A DNA stretch of 64,000 nucleotides. Source: Ligula intestinalis (lineage: Eukaryota > Platyhelminthes > Cestoda > Diphyllobothriidea > Diphyllobothriidae). Below, in pieces: positions 10,813-22,265 of this stretch. Position numbers and translations under genes: made by a program. The notes under the pieces were generated by a model, which was not told the origin of the DNA, did not search any database, and worked only from the letters and a program-made list of their open reading frames with translations. The stretch is taken from contig JAYGXS010000007.1 of the NCBI GenBank assembly GCA_036362985.1, positions 12,373,810 to 12,437,809 of the forward strand. The letters are read 5' to 3'. Every line of letters begins with the position of its first letter. The first letter of the stretch is position 1.

Positions 10813-13245
10813 CTAAAATTAAGTTTATCTGACTAAGCTAGAAATGTACAATCGAACTGCAAACACATCCGGGTGAATTGCTTTGTTTTAAATAAACACA
10901 TAACGCAACAAACAATAGGTTGATAAAGCGGAACAAGAAAAGTTATCGTTTAATTACGTCATGCTGAGGGCAGCCTATAGAGCATTTTTGGTATTTAAAG
11001 ATTGCGCATAAAAAAACCATTCAGAAAGACCCCCGGACTGGGGTGAGAATAAGGGTAATTTCCCTACGTTTGGAAAATCTGGAAGACATACTGATTCGCA
11101 TAAAGTTATATGGACGTCAAGCTTTCCCTATTTCCTTTTTTCCCTACGCAAAAGCATTCTCCAATGTGACTTTTATCCGTATGCGTTAGATTTAACAGGA
11201 TTGGCTCATAATATGTGTGGATTTGACCTTCTACGGGGAACAACGCCTTAATAAGATATGTTGGATGATTGATGCTTTGCAACGTATGTACCGAAACCTG
11301 TCATTCCTGGTCCTCTTAACGGATGATCTAGTGTACACGAGGTCGGCTTTGACGGCCAGTGTATCCAAAATGGCGCAGTTTCACGAATAAACTTTATATA
11401 TAATCAGGAAATGTGACGGACAACCAATTCAACAATGTCACGTCTGAAAAAAGGTTTACTTTTTATTACACGCTCGTTTTTTGCTTAACTTCAATTACAG
11501 AAGTTTGGGATTCCACAAAAATGCCGGACTCTACCGACTCTGAAATACATTATCTACATGAGTTTTCCATATTCTTATTAGTCCATTCATGTAGTGATTG
11601 TTATATTTCAGACCAATGAACATACACGCTATATTTTAAAATAATCTAACATCAGCATGAGTTTGCTGTGAAAAAGTGCTAGCCAGACCAGCAAAATCGT
11701 TGCTTAGAAGTCCGCCGGACAATTAGCATAAAGGATGCATACAGTCAGTCATCACTGCGTCTACTTGAATGGTGAATCCAAAAGCAAATTTTAAATGGAA
11801 GAAACGTAAGCCAATTAAAGCAATAATATGTTTGGGTTGCCGAGACGGGCGAAGAGTGATCCCTTTGCTTTCGAAGAAAAAATTATCAATCTCGATTAAA
11901 AAAGCTTATATGGAAGAAAACGCGGGATTTTCACTTGTTACGTATGGAATATAGAGTATACGCATGCCGGCAGTGATTGCAAACAGTCTACAAATTTTCA
12001 TTTAGAGTCTAAATAAGAGCAGAATAATTTTTGAAAGGCCTTAGATCATTAGCTTATGAAGGCTGATTTTAGAAGATGATCTCATGCAGGCGTATCACCT
12101 CACGAGAATTCGAGACTGTGCCCAGCAGTTTGATGGCTTCGTTGAAGTCGCCAAATCAATGAACATTCGTAGGAATTCCCTCGAACTCAGAGGAAGCCTA
12201 GGCCATCTGTGTGTCTGCAATTCATGCATTTTCGCAGCGTGTAATATGGGCGTGAAGTGCGTTGCCCGATGATGTCACAAAGGTGAACTCGGCAGAAATA
12301 TTTGAAGGAAATCTCAATGCATTATTACTAAACATATACACTTTATGTGCGCGGAAATATGCGGTTGCGAAATGTAAATGCTACGCACACAGATACAAAT
12401 GAAATTTATGCCTGATATTTGAAAATTTTGTCCACGACTTTCAGGATATCTTTGCGTTTAGTTTACTCTTCAAAAAATTGTGAAAACGTCTATATGCTCC
12501 TCAATTGCTTATTGCAATATTTATTTTCCGCATATTATGTTGGCTTTATTTGTGTACAGTTTTGCAATAGAGTTCTACAGGACATTGTCTTCAACGCTCA
12601 ACATGCTGAAAAACGTTGGAGACTTATTCACATTTTCTATCTGATCTGTTAACATCTGGTGTCAACTTCAACGATCTTAAAAAACAAATCTTATCGTAAA
12701 CGATAAAATTTGTTTTGTAATGATCGTATTATCATATTATAGTATTCATTAAACCTACAAGATAAGTTTACTTATCTTATAGGTAAGATGGATACCTTAA
12801 TACATCTGAACATACTTTTTATCATAAACAGAATATTTACTTCATGAAAAAATGTTGCGAGTACAAAACAATCGTGAATGAAAGTAAAATTAGGCATAAA
12901 TTGTGACAGCTTAAATGATCAGCAAATTTATACTTTTGTTTTGGCCAACTTAAACGATCATTACAACTAAGTGACATGTCATTTGTTTGGTTTGTTTAAT
13001 GCATTATTAAGGCATTCAATAGTTATTTATGTCCACAAATAAAACGTTTAAAAAAAACTGTTGGGGTACTAAAACAGATAAAAACAACGTGAATAAATAT
13101 AAATCACATAAGGCAATAGTATACGTTTTTCAACATTGAACGTACCTGTATTTGAACTGCATGCAAGCGTAACATGCACGATGCAAAATATAACGTACTT
13201 GTCTAAATTCATTGCTATACTTCTAGATTCTTCGGAAGATCTTAC
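10813..13245. other. Intergenic or intronic AT-rich stretch
   Basis: Under the minus-strand gene model this is the intron between 13246 and 10630. Open frames here (11413-11619, 12084-12272, 12419-12652 and others) are short and have no recognisable motif. I see no repeat structure. Confidence 0.4.
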
Positions 13246-13447
13246 CGTGGTGCATATTTTTTTGCCTTTTATAGGGGCTATTTGTCTTTAGCCAATGAGC
13301 TCGTACATTTTTAAGGCAATCGGCAACCTGCATGCCTCCAATAGGCAGAACATTAAATTGCGCATTTACTGTTTTTTTAGAATAAACTGTTCTGTGAACT
13401 AAGGTGACAAATATGAAGACCGGTATGCCTTTGTTATCATAACACAT
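13246..13447 (-). CDS. Candidate first coding exon of the 9982-13447 minus-strand gene
   Basis: A minus-strand ATG at 13447 opens 67 codons plus one base, ending CACCACG followed by GTAAGA, a strong donor in exit phase 1. That matches the phase-1 entry of the exon at 10630, so the three exons give one open frame of 250 codons with a TAA. The peptide contains GIPVFIFVTLVHRTVYSKKT and KNVRAHWLKTNSPYKRQ. An in-frame TGA lies just upstream of the ATG with no AG between, so if the exon is real this ATG is the start. Family unknown. Confidence 0.3.
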
Positions 13448-14750
13448 AATCCAGCATCAACAGCATACATGACCACATCTCAACAAAAACCTTGCATCGT
13501 AGTTTCCAAATCCGGAACTGCCCATTTAAATTGAAACCAACATATATCACTTAACCCAAAAAGAATTGGAAATTCTGGTGCGCACATTTCAAAAATAGGC
13601 TAATGTGTAGTGCATAGCGTAAAATATAATAGCATATAGCATGCAGTTAACTTCATGTATAGATTTATCGACAAAATTAGTAAGTTAAATTCACCTAGAC
13701 GATGGTGTTCACAACTAAAGTTGTCGTTTGGCAACTGGTCTGTGAGTACATAACCTCCTGTGTGGAAGCACCTGGGCATGAATTCTTCGTAAATGTTATA
13801 TTTTGGGCTGTGAATTATAACGTAGTAGATACATTTTGAGGAATAGGAAGTCTGTCATGTGTCCTCGGTAATTGCAAACGCCAAAGAACTTACCTACATT
13901 GCTGCTGGTTTACGGGGGCCCAGTGTGCGTCACTATTTACCAAGCTTGGCAATGTCTACGAATTCGTGCTTGATAATGGGGATGGTCAGGGTGACAAACA
14001 CTTAAATTTGTGACGTGTACGAAAATTTTTTGCAGCACATTTGCTGTTCCAGGATAAATCTAAATTAAATTGATCTTGTTATTATCAGACTAGCCCGCTA
14101 GGATCTTTAGCCTAGCCGCATTCTGGATGGCATAACCGGGTGTGCAGATTGTTGCGGATTAATTGTATGGTGGGAGAGTAAATGGCTGGGGCTGCATGAA
14201 TGCGAGTCGATTATGACGGCCCTTTACAGAACCATCTGCTGACTGAACACAATTTGTGTCGATTGAGGCATATATGTTTGTCCATGACCACCCAGGTTAT
14301 TAGGAAGGCAGGGTTCCATAGTGTACCATTAATGGCAATATGAGTTGTTCTTATAATGTTTTGGTTGGTAAGTTTATGCTTTTTAACCATTGCCACAACA
14401 GATTAGTTTGCTAATCAATCTACCAAACTTAAAGGTTTCTCGTTTTTTGCTCTCTTTCACCTTATTATTTACGCTTCACTTTATGCGGCTTTCATGTTTT
14501 TTTTTCTACTTCGCACTCTATACGCATTACGCACGCATTACCTGCTGGTATATTTACAAATTAACCACGAATTCCGTCGCAAAATGGGCGTATGTTTCTA
14601 CGACGTAAACATTTTTTATCCAACCAGCTTAGAGTTTTCCTGAAGAAGATACCCATGTTTCCATCCTCACAATCTTATTTGCATAAATATAAATCCAAAT
14701 TTCTTCAATTATTAATTTAAAGCACCTGTGGAGTGAAAGATTTGGTTCCC
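13448..14750. other. Stretch with no supported gene
   Basis: Only short frames on both strands, the longest about 72 codons. No known motif and no repeat that I can see. Confidence 0.4.
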
Positions 14751-14754
14751 TTAA

Positions 14755-15370
14755 GCTATCGAAGAAAGATGGCCAGCTTTTGGAACACCCTGCTTAGAAA
14801 TTGATGTTCAAAATGTGGATGAACACATTAAAATCCTGTTATCTAAACTGCATAAAAGAAAGTGCCCCCCCAAAGCCCACCTTTCTTTTGATGGTAGAAC
14901 CGAACAGCTGCTAAGACGACGAATGAAGAAAGTGATAACAAGCGTTTAGACCACGGCAAACTAATTGGGATATTTTTCGAACCCAAACTTCCCTGCTTCG
15001 TGGAAGTCGACCCTGTTTCCCTCTAGTGGCCATATTTACGAAAATCTACACTGTTACTTGCACTTGTGGAGCAAATACCAGGTGCTGACGAAATAGGTTC
15101 GTGGACACATGCGCAACTGCACACTTAAAATGAAAATACATCGGCCTCTTTTCCTACATTTGTGCACCCTGACAATTCTGATCAAATTGTCCGTGTTCAC
15201 GTAACCGAGCACCAGCAAAATCTCCCCAGAGTGCATACGAAAACGGTTCCTAACAACAACGCATGCATTATCTTGATGGCTAGCGAATTTGGCGCTTTTT
15301 AAGCAGAAGCCGCTAATGCAACTTCTTTTACTCAACTGATTAATGTGGACGCCACGTAGCGATGGCATCT
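14755..15370 (+). pseudogene. Possible PLE linker and GIY-YIG fragment
   Basis: In the plus strand, HLSFDGRTEQLLRRRMKKVI near 14880-14938 matches the L.F.GD....L.RR...A linker motif of PLEs. TVTCTCGANTRC near 15050-15085 resembles the start of the Cys-containing GIY-YIG motif. Stops and frameshifts are frequent. It abuts the 3' end of the minus-strand PLE copy 2, so two different elements meet here. Confidence 0.4.
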
Positions 15371-15467
15371 TGGCAACACCATGAACAAAAATTGCTTATG
15401 TGAAAACTGAGGAGGATATCGACATGTGCACTTTCGTAAAATGTAAAGCTTCTTTTCCCTGGTGAAA

Positions 15468-15505
15468 ATTTGAAGACTGTATAAACAGCAAAATTTAATG
15501 GATCC
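15468..15505. repeat. Inverted repeat arm, PLE copy 2 (3' side)
   Basis: A 38-nt arm containing GAAGACTGTATAAACAGCAA and ending GGATCC. It is an exact reverse complement of 17001-17038. The same sequence recurs, diverged, at 58741 and 59470. Confidence 0.9.
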
Positions 15506-15648
15506 ATAAAGTTCGAGAGGGCTTTTCAGTTTCCGCCCCTCATTGCATAACGGGAATGAACGTTAGAGAAAATACACAACTGAATTCATACAGAAAAAAT
15601 CGATAAAAACCGGCAAGGTCACTGTACATGGCCTAGAGGCATTCGATG

Positions 15649-16419
15649 TTAAAGCTGAAAAGTTAAACGCTGTAAACAGCAAAAACTGGAGAAAAAACGT
15701 CCAGGCAAAAATGAAAGAAAATTTTGGGAGGGGAATGTGTAAACAAAGAGCCAGTGTAACCAAGGTAGAGTTAGGTTAACTACATGCTCCAATTGTTTGC
15801 ATATGTTGGGTTTAAACCGCCTTATGTACGCTGCCTCCAGGTAGCGTAAGGTGCGAGTTGTTTGTGCTTGAACAAGTACTCGGAAGGAGGTTTTAGGGTC
15901 CACGGAGTGGCCCGTATCTAGCAAGTGTTCAGTAATTGACGAGCGAGGTGTTCGTTTTTCTTGCTTAAACAACCAGCTAGGTAAGTGTTTCTTTGCTCTG
16001 GTGGCAAATTGCCTTTGCGTTCGCCCTATGTACTTGCATCCGCAAGTGCATGTAAATTCATTAACACAGTTTGAAGTGGCGTGCATCGGCAAGGCATCCT
16101 TCGCACGAGGAATCGGTAAAAGCTTTGTAAGATTGCAAATTATAAGCTCAGCGGCAAAATATTTCCTGTGAATGGCATTAATGAGTCGTCTCTTGATGGT
16201 ATTGAAAATGTTGTCACCGTTAAACGGCAAAGATATGAAAACGGGCTTCTTCGGAACTATCTGTTCCGTCATTTTAGGCCGTAATGTTTTTTTATATGTG
16301 TCAATTAACTGTGTTGGGTATCCGCGCTTCTGTAGAGTTACCTTGAGTTTAGTTATTTCATCTTCCAATGTATCCACAGAACAGATTTTTCTCGTTCTCT
16401 GGAAGAGAGTGCATACCAA
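15649..16419 (-). pseudogene. PLE copy 2 GIY-YIG endonuclease
   Basis: A 256-codon frame. An RT-thumb/linker part comes first (KICSVDTLEDEITKLKVTLQ; FISLPFNGD). Next is FTCTCGCKYIGRTQRQFATR, the zinc-knuckle-like Cys plus GIY-YIG start with its catalytic Tyr and Arg. Then come SSITEHLLDTGHSVDP, carrying the His-rich middle of the domain, and LRYLEAAYIRRFKPNICKQL, with the expected Glu. All key parts of the nuclease are visible. The frame runs past the usual end (VVNLT) into the 3' UTR because the natural stop is lost. The copy at 59085-59189 stops there. Confidence 0.9.
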
Positions 16420-16473
16420 GTTTCGTTTTCATTGAATGGGCACAAAACTCAAATAATGCAAGTACTGTGCTTT

Positions 16474-16956
16474 TCACGTATTCTTATGGTAGACAGTTCG
16501 TGTGATGGAGCAATCTTTCTTTCTTGACATGTGAACATCGAGGAAAGAAAGCTGGCTATCCCGTTCCTGTTCCATGGTAAATTTGATCTTGGGATGCAAG
16601 CTGTTCATTATAAGCAATAATTTTTCAGCTTCTTTGATGTTGCCTACGATCGCGAAGACGTTATCTACGTATCTTCTGTACAGGGTTATCTTGTTCAACT
16701 TCGTGGATACTTTTTCTTCTAGATGCCCCATAAATATGTTAGCAAAAGTTGGTACCAGGAGACTTTCCATTGCTACTCCATCAATTTGTCGATAAAGATG
16801 GCCATCAAATATAAATTGCACATCTTCCGTACACAATTTTAATAAATCACGTAATATTTTAGGGAATAGGCGAGTTTCGGAAGAATAGGTGCAGTTTATT
16901 TCAATAGTTTCATCTAGTTTCGGAAGAATAGGTGCAGATGATTTCAATAGTTTCAT
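16474..16956 (-). pseudogene. PLE copy 2 RT palm
   Basis: A 160-codon frame. FIFDGHLYRQIDGVAMESLL then VPTFANIFMGHLE is motif B (GVAMGSPLGP.LAN.FM), with Gly-Ser-Pro changed to Glu-Ser-Leu. LYRRYVDNVFAIV is motif C, YVDD changed to YVDN. QLSFLDVHMSRKKDCSITRT is the post-palm motif. The motif A Asp would lie beyond the truncated 5' end. It reads through one TGA into the GIY-YIG frame. Confidence 0.9.
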
Positions 16957-16960
16957 CTAG
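16873..16960. repeat. 43-bp tandem duplication inside PLE copy 2
   Basis: AGTTTCGGAAGAATAGGTGC...TTTCAATAGTTTCATCT occurs twice, starting at 16873 and 16916. It sits at the truncated 5' end of the RT frame and repeats a short coding stretch (about 14 codons). Confidence 0.85.
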
Positions 16961-17000
16961 TTTAATCATTCTGGTAGTATCTCACTAAAATTCAACTTGG

Positions 17001-17038
17001 GGATCCATTAAATTTTGCTGTTTATACAGTCTTCAAAT
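17001..17038. repeat. Inverted repeat arm, PLE copy 2 (5' side)
   Basis: Exact reverse complement of 15468-15505. It marks the 5' boundary of the truncated element. The similarity ends abruptly at 17038. Confidence 0.9.
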
Positions 17039-18840
17039 AAATACTTTACGTGAAAACGTTGAGAAACCTCTTAGTCTTTTCGTAGTTATTTGTAAATTTG
17101 TATCGCTTACAGATTCATCCACAAAATGTACAAAATGCTATGAATGGCAAACGTCCACTTTCTGTACACTTCACCTTCTGGCATATCACGACGGTAGCAA
17201 TTATTTTGCCTCTACGTAGTTCGCATTTCAGTAAGTTGTCAACTTAGATGGCTAAAGTACTGTGCTAATTAGTTAATTACAGGTTGTTCTATTTTCATTG
17301 AAGACAACATACTAATTCCGACGGAATCAAATAGGTTATTCATCCAGATTAAATGTGCCGAGCCCCAGACGTCTGTCTTTTGCAGCCGGTGGTTCATATT
17401 ATTTTATTAAACATTTTTATTTCGGTGTTATTAAGTGTAATTTTGGATAAAATTTGCTTTCCAACCAATATTTTTGGAAAATTTAAGTATATAATAGTGT
17501 TTTAACTAAGAATTCCTCATTGTGGTTGTATCTAACTAAAATTCAACTTGCAGACTAGCGGTATCTTACGTGGGCGATAAAATCAACTGACATCCGGTAG
17601 ATAAATTCTTTCCTCCGAAGACCTTGCGGTTAAACATAGCAGAGACTTTGACGCCGCCACCCCTATTTAGCTGACGAACAAAACTTTAACTTAATTTGAA
17701 GTTTTTGTGCAACTGAAACGACTTTTCATAATATCTTATAGCTCCGACTAAAAGTGACGCATTCTGTTGTAAACCTGATTGAGGGGAAAAATAATGTTAT
17801 TTAACCACTCGGACCACTGAGCTCCAAAAAAATGACAAGTGAAGCCTCATTTAAATCCATCGAAGAAATATTGCAGAAAAAGCAGCGATCCCGACTCCAT
17901 ATGTAGGCTTACGGGTCAATGCACCCATCAGTCTTCTGTGAAGCGAAGGTGAGGTCATGTCGGACAAACCAACCGCTTTCAATATGTAAGGTGAGGTATT
18001 TCCCAATATGACCTGATGTGATCGTCCCCTGCACGACTTCAGCTATGGGTTCTTCTGTGTTGAACACTGAAAAGACCACTTTCCGTTATCGGTGGCACAG
18101 GTCCATATGCATTTTATTTAGACTGAAATAAAGGAAGCTGGATAAATAATATCAAGTTGTCAGGTATGACTAAACCATGACGTCACTTAAAAGGTCGGAC
18201 ACTTGATAAGGAGGTGAGCCATACAATTAAATGTCTCTGTATATCTGCCTTCCAATATTTATGGATTGATTCGTGTTCTATACGACGTAGCTCGTTTCTC
18301 TAAAATGGTAATCCTGCGAGGCACATAGGGTTGCACAGTAATCAGTTGGACCAAGGTCACGTGGCAAAGGTGATGATGTCATCCTTGTTCCACGAAAAAT
18401 TATTCTGAAAAAGAGTGTAACTCGCGAGATCGAGTGTCAACTTTACGGAGTGAATGCATCCTTCTAAAACTATTTTGTAAAGGCGCAGACAAAATTTCAC
18501 TGCAGAATAACATTCTTAAATGTATTTATGAGCAGTGCTTGTTTCCAGGTTGGTATGATAGGTTAAAATGCTGCGTGAATCAATGTCTAGATCAATTGTG
18601 GAGTTCGTTTTCTATTCCTGATGTAGGAATTTAAGTTATCAGCAAAGATTTAGGAAAAATAATCCTAAGGGCAATTGGTGAGCATACGTATCCTTTCATG
18701 TTATTCTCGTCAGGCCATTAGATACAAATGGGAGTAAGGGGAAGGGGGGTTAAATGTAAAAACTTTAAATAATGCTCAAAGTTACAAGCAAATTAGTGTA
18801 GTAAATAGAAAAGGAACTGTACTGCACTTTTTTCTTTCAG
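17039..18840. other. Stretch with no supported gene
   Basis: 17518-17550 repeats 16968-16999 (ACTAAAATTCAACTTG core) in direct orientation. 17240-17370 resembles the end of the 2.8-kb repeat units (GGCTAAAGTACTGTGCTAAT; GAGCCCCAGAC), so it may be an old third copy's edge. No coding motif seen. Confidence 0.4.
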
Positions 18841-18929
18841 AAAACACCAAGCCACTGCAAGCAGAACACAAATGAACTGCAGAATGCTGCATGAACAGTC
18901 ATCCGACAGCACGTTAGCAAAAAATCGAG
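18841..18929 (+). CDS. Candidate internal exon of an unknown plus-strand gene
   Basis: An 89-nt block sits between a strong acceptor (CACTTTTTTCTTTCAG) and a strong donor (CGAG followed by GTAAGA). Only one of three frames is open (entry phase 2, exit phase 1), encoding a piece with RTQMNCRMLHEQSSDSTLAK. Nothing is recognised in the peptide. I found no partner exon with matching phase, so this rests on splice signals alone. Confidence 0.25.
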
Positions 18930-20056
18930 GTAAGAACAGCTGATTTTGTTAAAATGTCACATTATTCAAAATGATAACGTTCTCAAGAAAAAAAGATCAG
19001 AAGCCATTTGTTGTCTTTGACAACTCGATTTTAATTAAACGGTCATTCATATACTTGTTTAAACCGATGGTCTTCGACACTGATTACGTGCCACATGTTT
19101 GCTGCCTATGGAGAGAACACCTCCAATGGCTGTATGGTCATGCGTATGCCATGCCCCAATCCATATTTTGAGGTTAAGTATGACTTTATAGAGATGTTTC
19201 TGAAAATAGTGTCATGGTGTCACCGGCTTACAGCTTATACTTTATGACGTACAGGAAGAGGTATTAGGTATCACAAGTTCATGCGTATGCAACAAAATGC
19301 ACATTGCCTTCAACTTCACATATCAAAGAAAACGTTAACCCTTTACGGTGCCCTGCATATCCGTCCAATTTAGTGACTATTTCCCCTGTTATTTCCACAG
19401 GGAACATGGATGATATTTCCAATTACTTAGTCGCGATTTGGCACGTCCGCGAGTGGAGCGGCCTCAGAAGACGTACATCTGCTTCATAGTTAGCGGAAGC
19501 ATAGTCATTTCTAAATTTTCTTCACTAAAGTGGACGGAAATTTGATAAATAAAAGCGCATTTACAGTTCTGACGAAAATCAGACATCAATAATGCACTCA
19601 ATAAAGTAATTCCTTTATCCAAGCCAACCAAATCCTCCAAATTGCAGTTCTTGAGCTGTTTGTCTTCTATTACGCACGAGCTTCAATATTGTTTCTGTGA
19701 CACTGCTAACCCTGCTACACAAAGGTGAGTGCACGGGAATCAGTCAGAGTACTATGCGTAAAAAATAGAATTTGGTCAACTTAGGTAAAATGAAAATTCT
19801 TCTAAAAAACAAATCGATTCATGAATGCAAGTGTGACCCTTAAGGAATAAATACGTCCTTTAGACAGATAAGTCTTTTGAGCGGAAGCACGAACGCAAAG
19901 TCATTATAGAGAAACCTCTCAAGTCTACATTGCAGTCGTGAGCTCTCCCAGGTTGGCGAGAGAGCTAACATTTGGCATGTGAATAATTGTCTATGCAAAT
20001 TGTCGACTAAGTTATCGATTTTGCACCTTTATTTATCGATATTTCTGATGTGTACA
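18930..20056. other. Stretch with no supported gene
   Basis: Short open frames at 18971-19171 and 19304-19489 have no known motif. The stretch leads into the first 2.8-kb repeat unit. Confidence 0.4.
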
Positions 20057-20122
20057 TTCATGAGATAACTACAGGAATAAGAAACCGAATTATGTGTAAA
20101 TGTTTTTCATAAAGCCATGAAT

Positions 20123-20332
20123 TCATATTTTTTCGTAACAATATATTTTGTGTGTAAATGGTTGTGCGTTTAGTTCGATTCTTCCGAACGGTTGGTTATA
20201 ATGGCAAAAAGGGGTCCTCCAAGCCTTAAAATATCCACTTATAGAACGACCGACGTTTACAATAGGAATGTGTAAAAGAACACAGTACGTGAATTTCATT
20301 TGGAGTAATAACGAATTTAACGATAAAGTCAT
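20123..20332 (-). other. Small frame conserved in both 2.8-kb units (unit 1 copy)
   Basis: A minus-strand frame of 69 codons containing VGRSISGYFKAWRTPFCHYN then QPFGRI. The same peptide, with few changes, is open at 23150-22908 in unit 2. This is the best-conserved block of the duplication. I see no start context, splice sites or known domain. Conservation may reflect sequence rather than protein, because synonymous changes are not in clear excess. Confidence 0.25.
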
Positions 20333-20699
20333 GGCATACGTATCAGAATATAAGTAAATGTTAAGCGAACACTTGTAAGAGCATACTCACCAAGTAAAAA
20401 TATGCGCAATACTACATAAGCCACAGTCTCACATGGCTAATCGAATCAACTCAATGGCTGGCAATGCAGACAAAATGCGACATAAATATAGTAAAACGAA
20501 GCCAAGTGATGCCAAGGAAAGTCAATTTTATCAAAGGAAATATACGCATACGTCTTTTTACTCCCTTTAGTACATAGTATTTAAGAAATGCATCGGCACT
20601 GCCAAACATTTCGAAAATGTCGTTGAAACAGTTCTAGGCAAATAACCGCTTGTGTCAAGTCACACAGTCTCAGTTTCACTCAGTTAACACGAGCCAGCA

Positions 20700-21060
20700 C
20701 TGTAACTGAGGAAGAAGAGCAGACAGTAAAAAACTCCTTAGGCATGGCCCATAATTTAAAATGGAATGTCCTTTGTGGTTTTTAGGCAAAAAAATTGTCG
20801 CGAGTGGGGTAAAGTATATGAATAATAGGACCAGGATGCTTCTGTCATATTTTTGTGGAAGCCATGGGGTCCAGGGCGAGTAATATCAAGAGCCCAAGAG
20901 CCATAGGAGGAGGATACCTACGAGTCACGAAAACGTCGCCAAGAACCGGAGATGCGACAGTGATACACCCTTGCTGTGTCAAGAGATGAGGAACCTGACC
21001 AACGTCAGCAATCTATTTTTATGTCTAAACGAGAAAAAAACGCGACATGGCCACGTAGCT
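20700..21060. repeat. Old mobile remnant shared with 23550-23900 and 39345-39430
   Basis: GCAGACAGTAAAAAACTCCT, then TTTTTAGGCAAAAAAATTGT and GTGGGGTAAAG, follow in the same order and spacing as GCAGACAGTGAAAAAACTCC, TTTTTAGGCGAAAAACTGTC and TGTGGTGTAAAG at 39345-39410. It is probably a retroelement end, given the PLE and non-LTR remnants around the 39-kb copy. Confidence 0.55.
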
Positions 21061-22070
21061 TAGCAGTATTACTTAAAATATTATTAACCCCCAATTTGTG
21101 CGCGCATATCTTTGGTACACATCGCGTTCCAGCATTACGAGGGCAACCACAATTGTCACCAATGACCATGCAACCTTCATAATAAAATTAGACCTGGTAG
21201 TTAAGCGTTTATTTAGTAACACTATATTGATTCATTCAGCTTATTGAATGCTGCGAAAGCCTTTAACTTAGTAAAATCATCATTTTAGTTATGTTTATTA
21301 AAAAAATGTCCATTCGTTTTGGGAAAATTGAGAGTTGTCTTATACAGCAGGAATTTCCTATGCTATAACGAAACAAAGAACCAAATAACACTTTACTGTT
21401 GATAATACTAAGAGAGAACTGTAAAATAAGTATAGAACATATACTTTCCAAAACTGAAAAAAGCTTATCCAAAATTGTTCACTTTGAAATGAAGCCAAGT
21501 TAAAGGGAAGAAATTAGTTTTCAGTAAAATTGATCACTTATAAAAAAAAAATTATATTTAAGCTATCCTAAGGAAGGTATTTTGCAAAAAATGCAGTAAC
21601 ATAGGAGTATTTGTTGAAATGAAATAATGCACCTCAAAGGTTTTACAATTAAAACCAAACTTATATAATGTTCTCGCTAAGGCAAGGCAAAGAAGCCCTT
21701 ATTGGATGTAAGTCGTGAAGAAATATAGTTTTTTGTATCCTCAATATTCCGCTTTTGTTTTATTTGGAAATAGAACACACGGAAGAATTATAAGGATTTC
21801 AAAAAATGGCAACTTATGCGACCAGTTTTTTTGATTTGGGAAGTTTATAACTGAATGTTGAATAAATTTACTCATGCAGAGGGCAATCCATTATAAAGAC
21901 AATCGAAAGTTGTTTCCTCTTCAGGCAAATCGAATCGCTAATCTTCAGAAAACTTAAAGAAATTATCAAACGTATCAAATTTCATTGAAAAATTACGTTG
22001 AAAAAGGTTATTATACGTAAAATTCCGTAAGACGAATATTCAATCAAACCAATGTCTAAGAGGTTACCTT

Positions 22071-22265
22071 CTAATGGAAGGTTTTTTTATTTATCTTTGG
22101 AATAGTAGTTTCAAAACTCCAGTGCGGACAAGACTTAATCTCGGTAATGTGCTTTGCTTTTTTGAGGCATTTCTGCAAATCAAAAACTTTGTCAGCTTCA
22201 TTAGAACTAATATCAGAAAGAAACTTATTTCGATAAATGCTCTTTATATCTGTCCTATTTAACAT
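22071..22265 (-). other. Second frame conserved in both 2.8-kb units
   Basis: A minus-strand frame of 64 codons with NRTDIKSIYRNKFLSDISSN. In unit 2 the matching position (about 25085-24895) gives NRINIKSIYRDNVFSDISAY in an open frame. It is upstream, in transcription sense, of the conserved frame at 20332-20123. Whether these are exons of a duplicated gene or chance frames cannot be settled by eye. Confidence 0.2.

Larger units (their letters stand above)
15468..17038 (-). mobile_element. Penelope-like element, copy 2, 5'-truncated, with terminal inverted repeat
   Basis: Minus-strand PLE with RT palm, thumb and GIY-YIG all in one frame from 16956 to about 15770. Only two in-frame stops are present, both TGA, near 16474 and 16430. 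A perfect 38-nt inverted repeat bounds it: 15468-15505 equals the reverse complement of 17001-17038. The 3' UTR (15750-15468) matches the PLE end at 58745-59470. The RT fingers are missing, so this is a 5'-truncated insertion. It looks younger than copy 1. Confidence 0.85.

Noticed and set aside
16172..16435. 87-codon plus-strand frame
   Set aside because: Antisense shadow of PLE copy 2 coding sequence.
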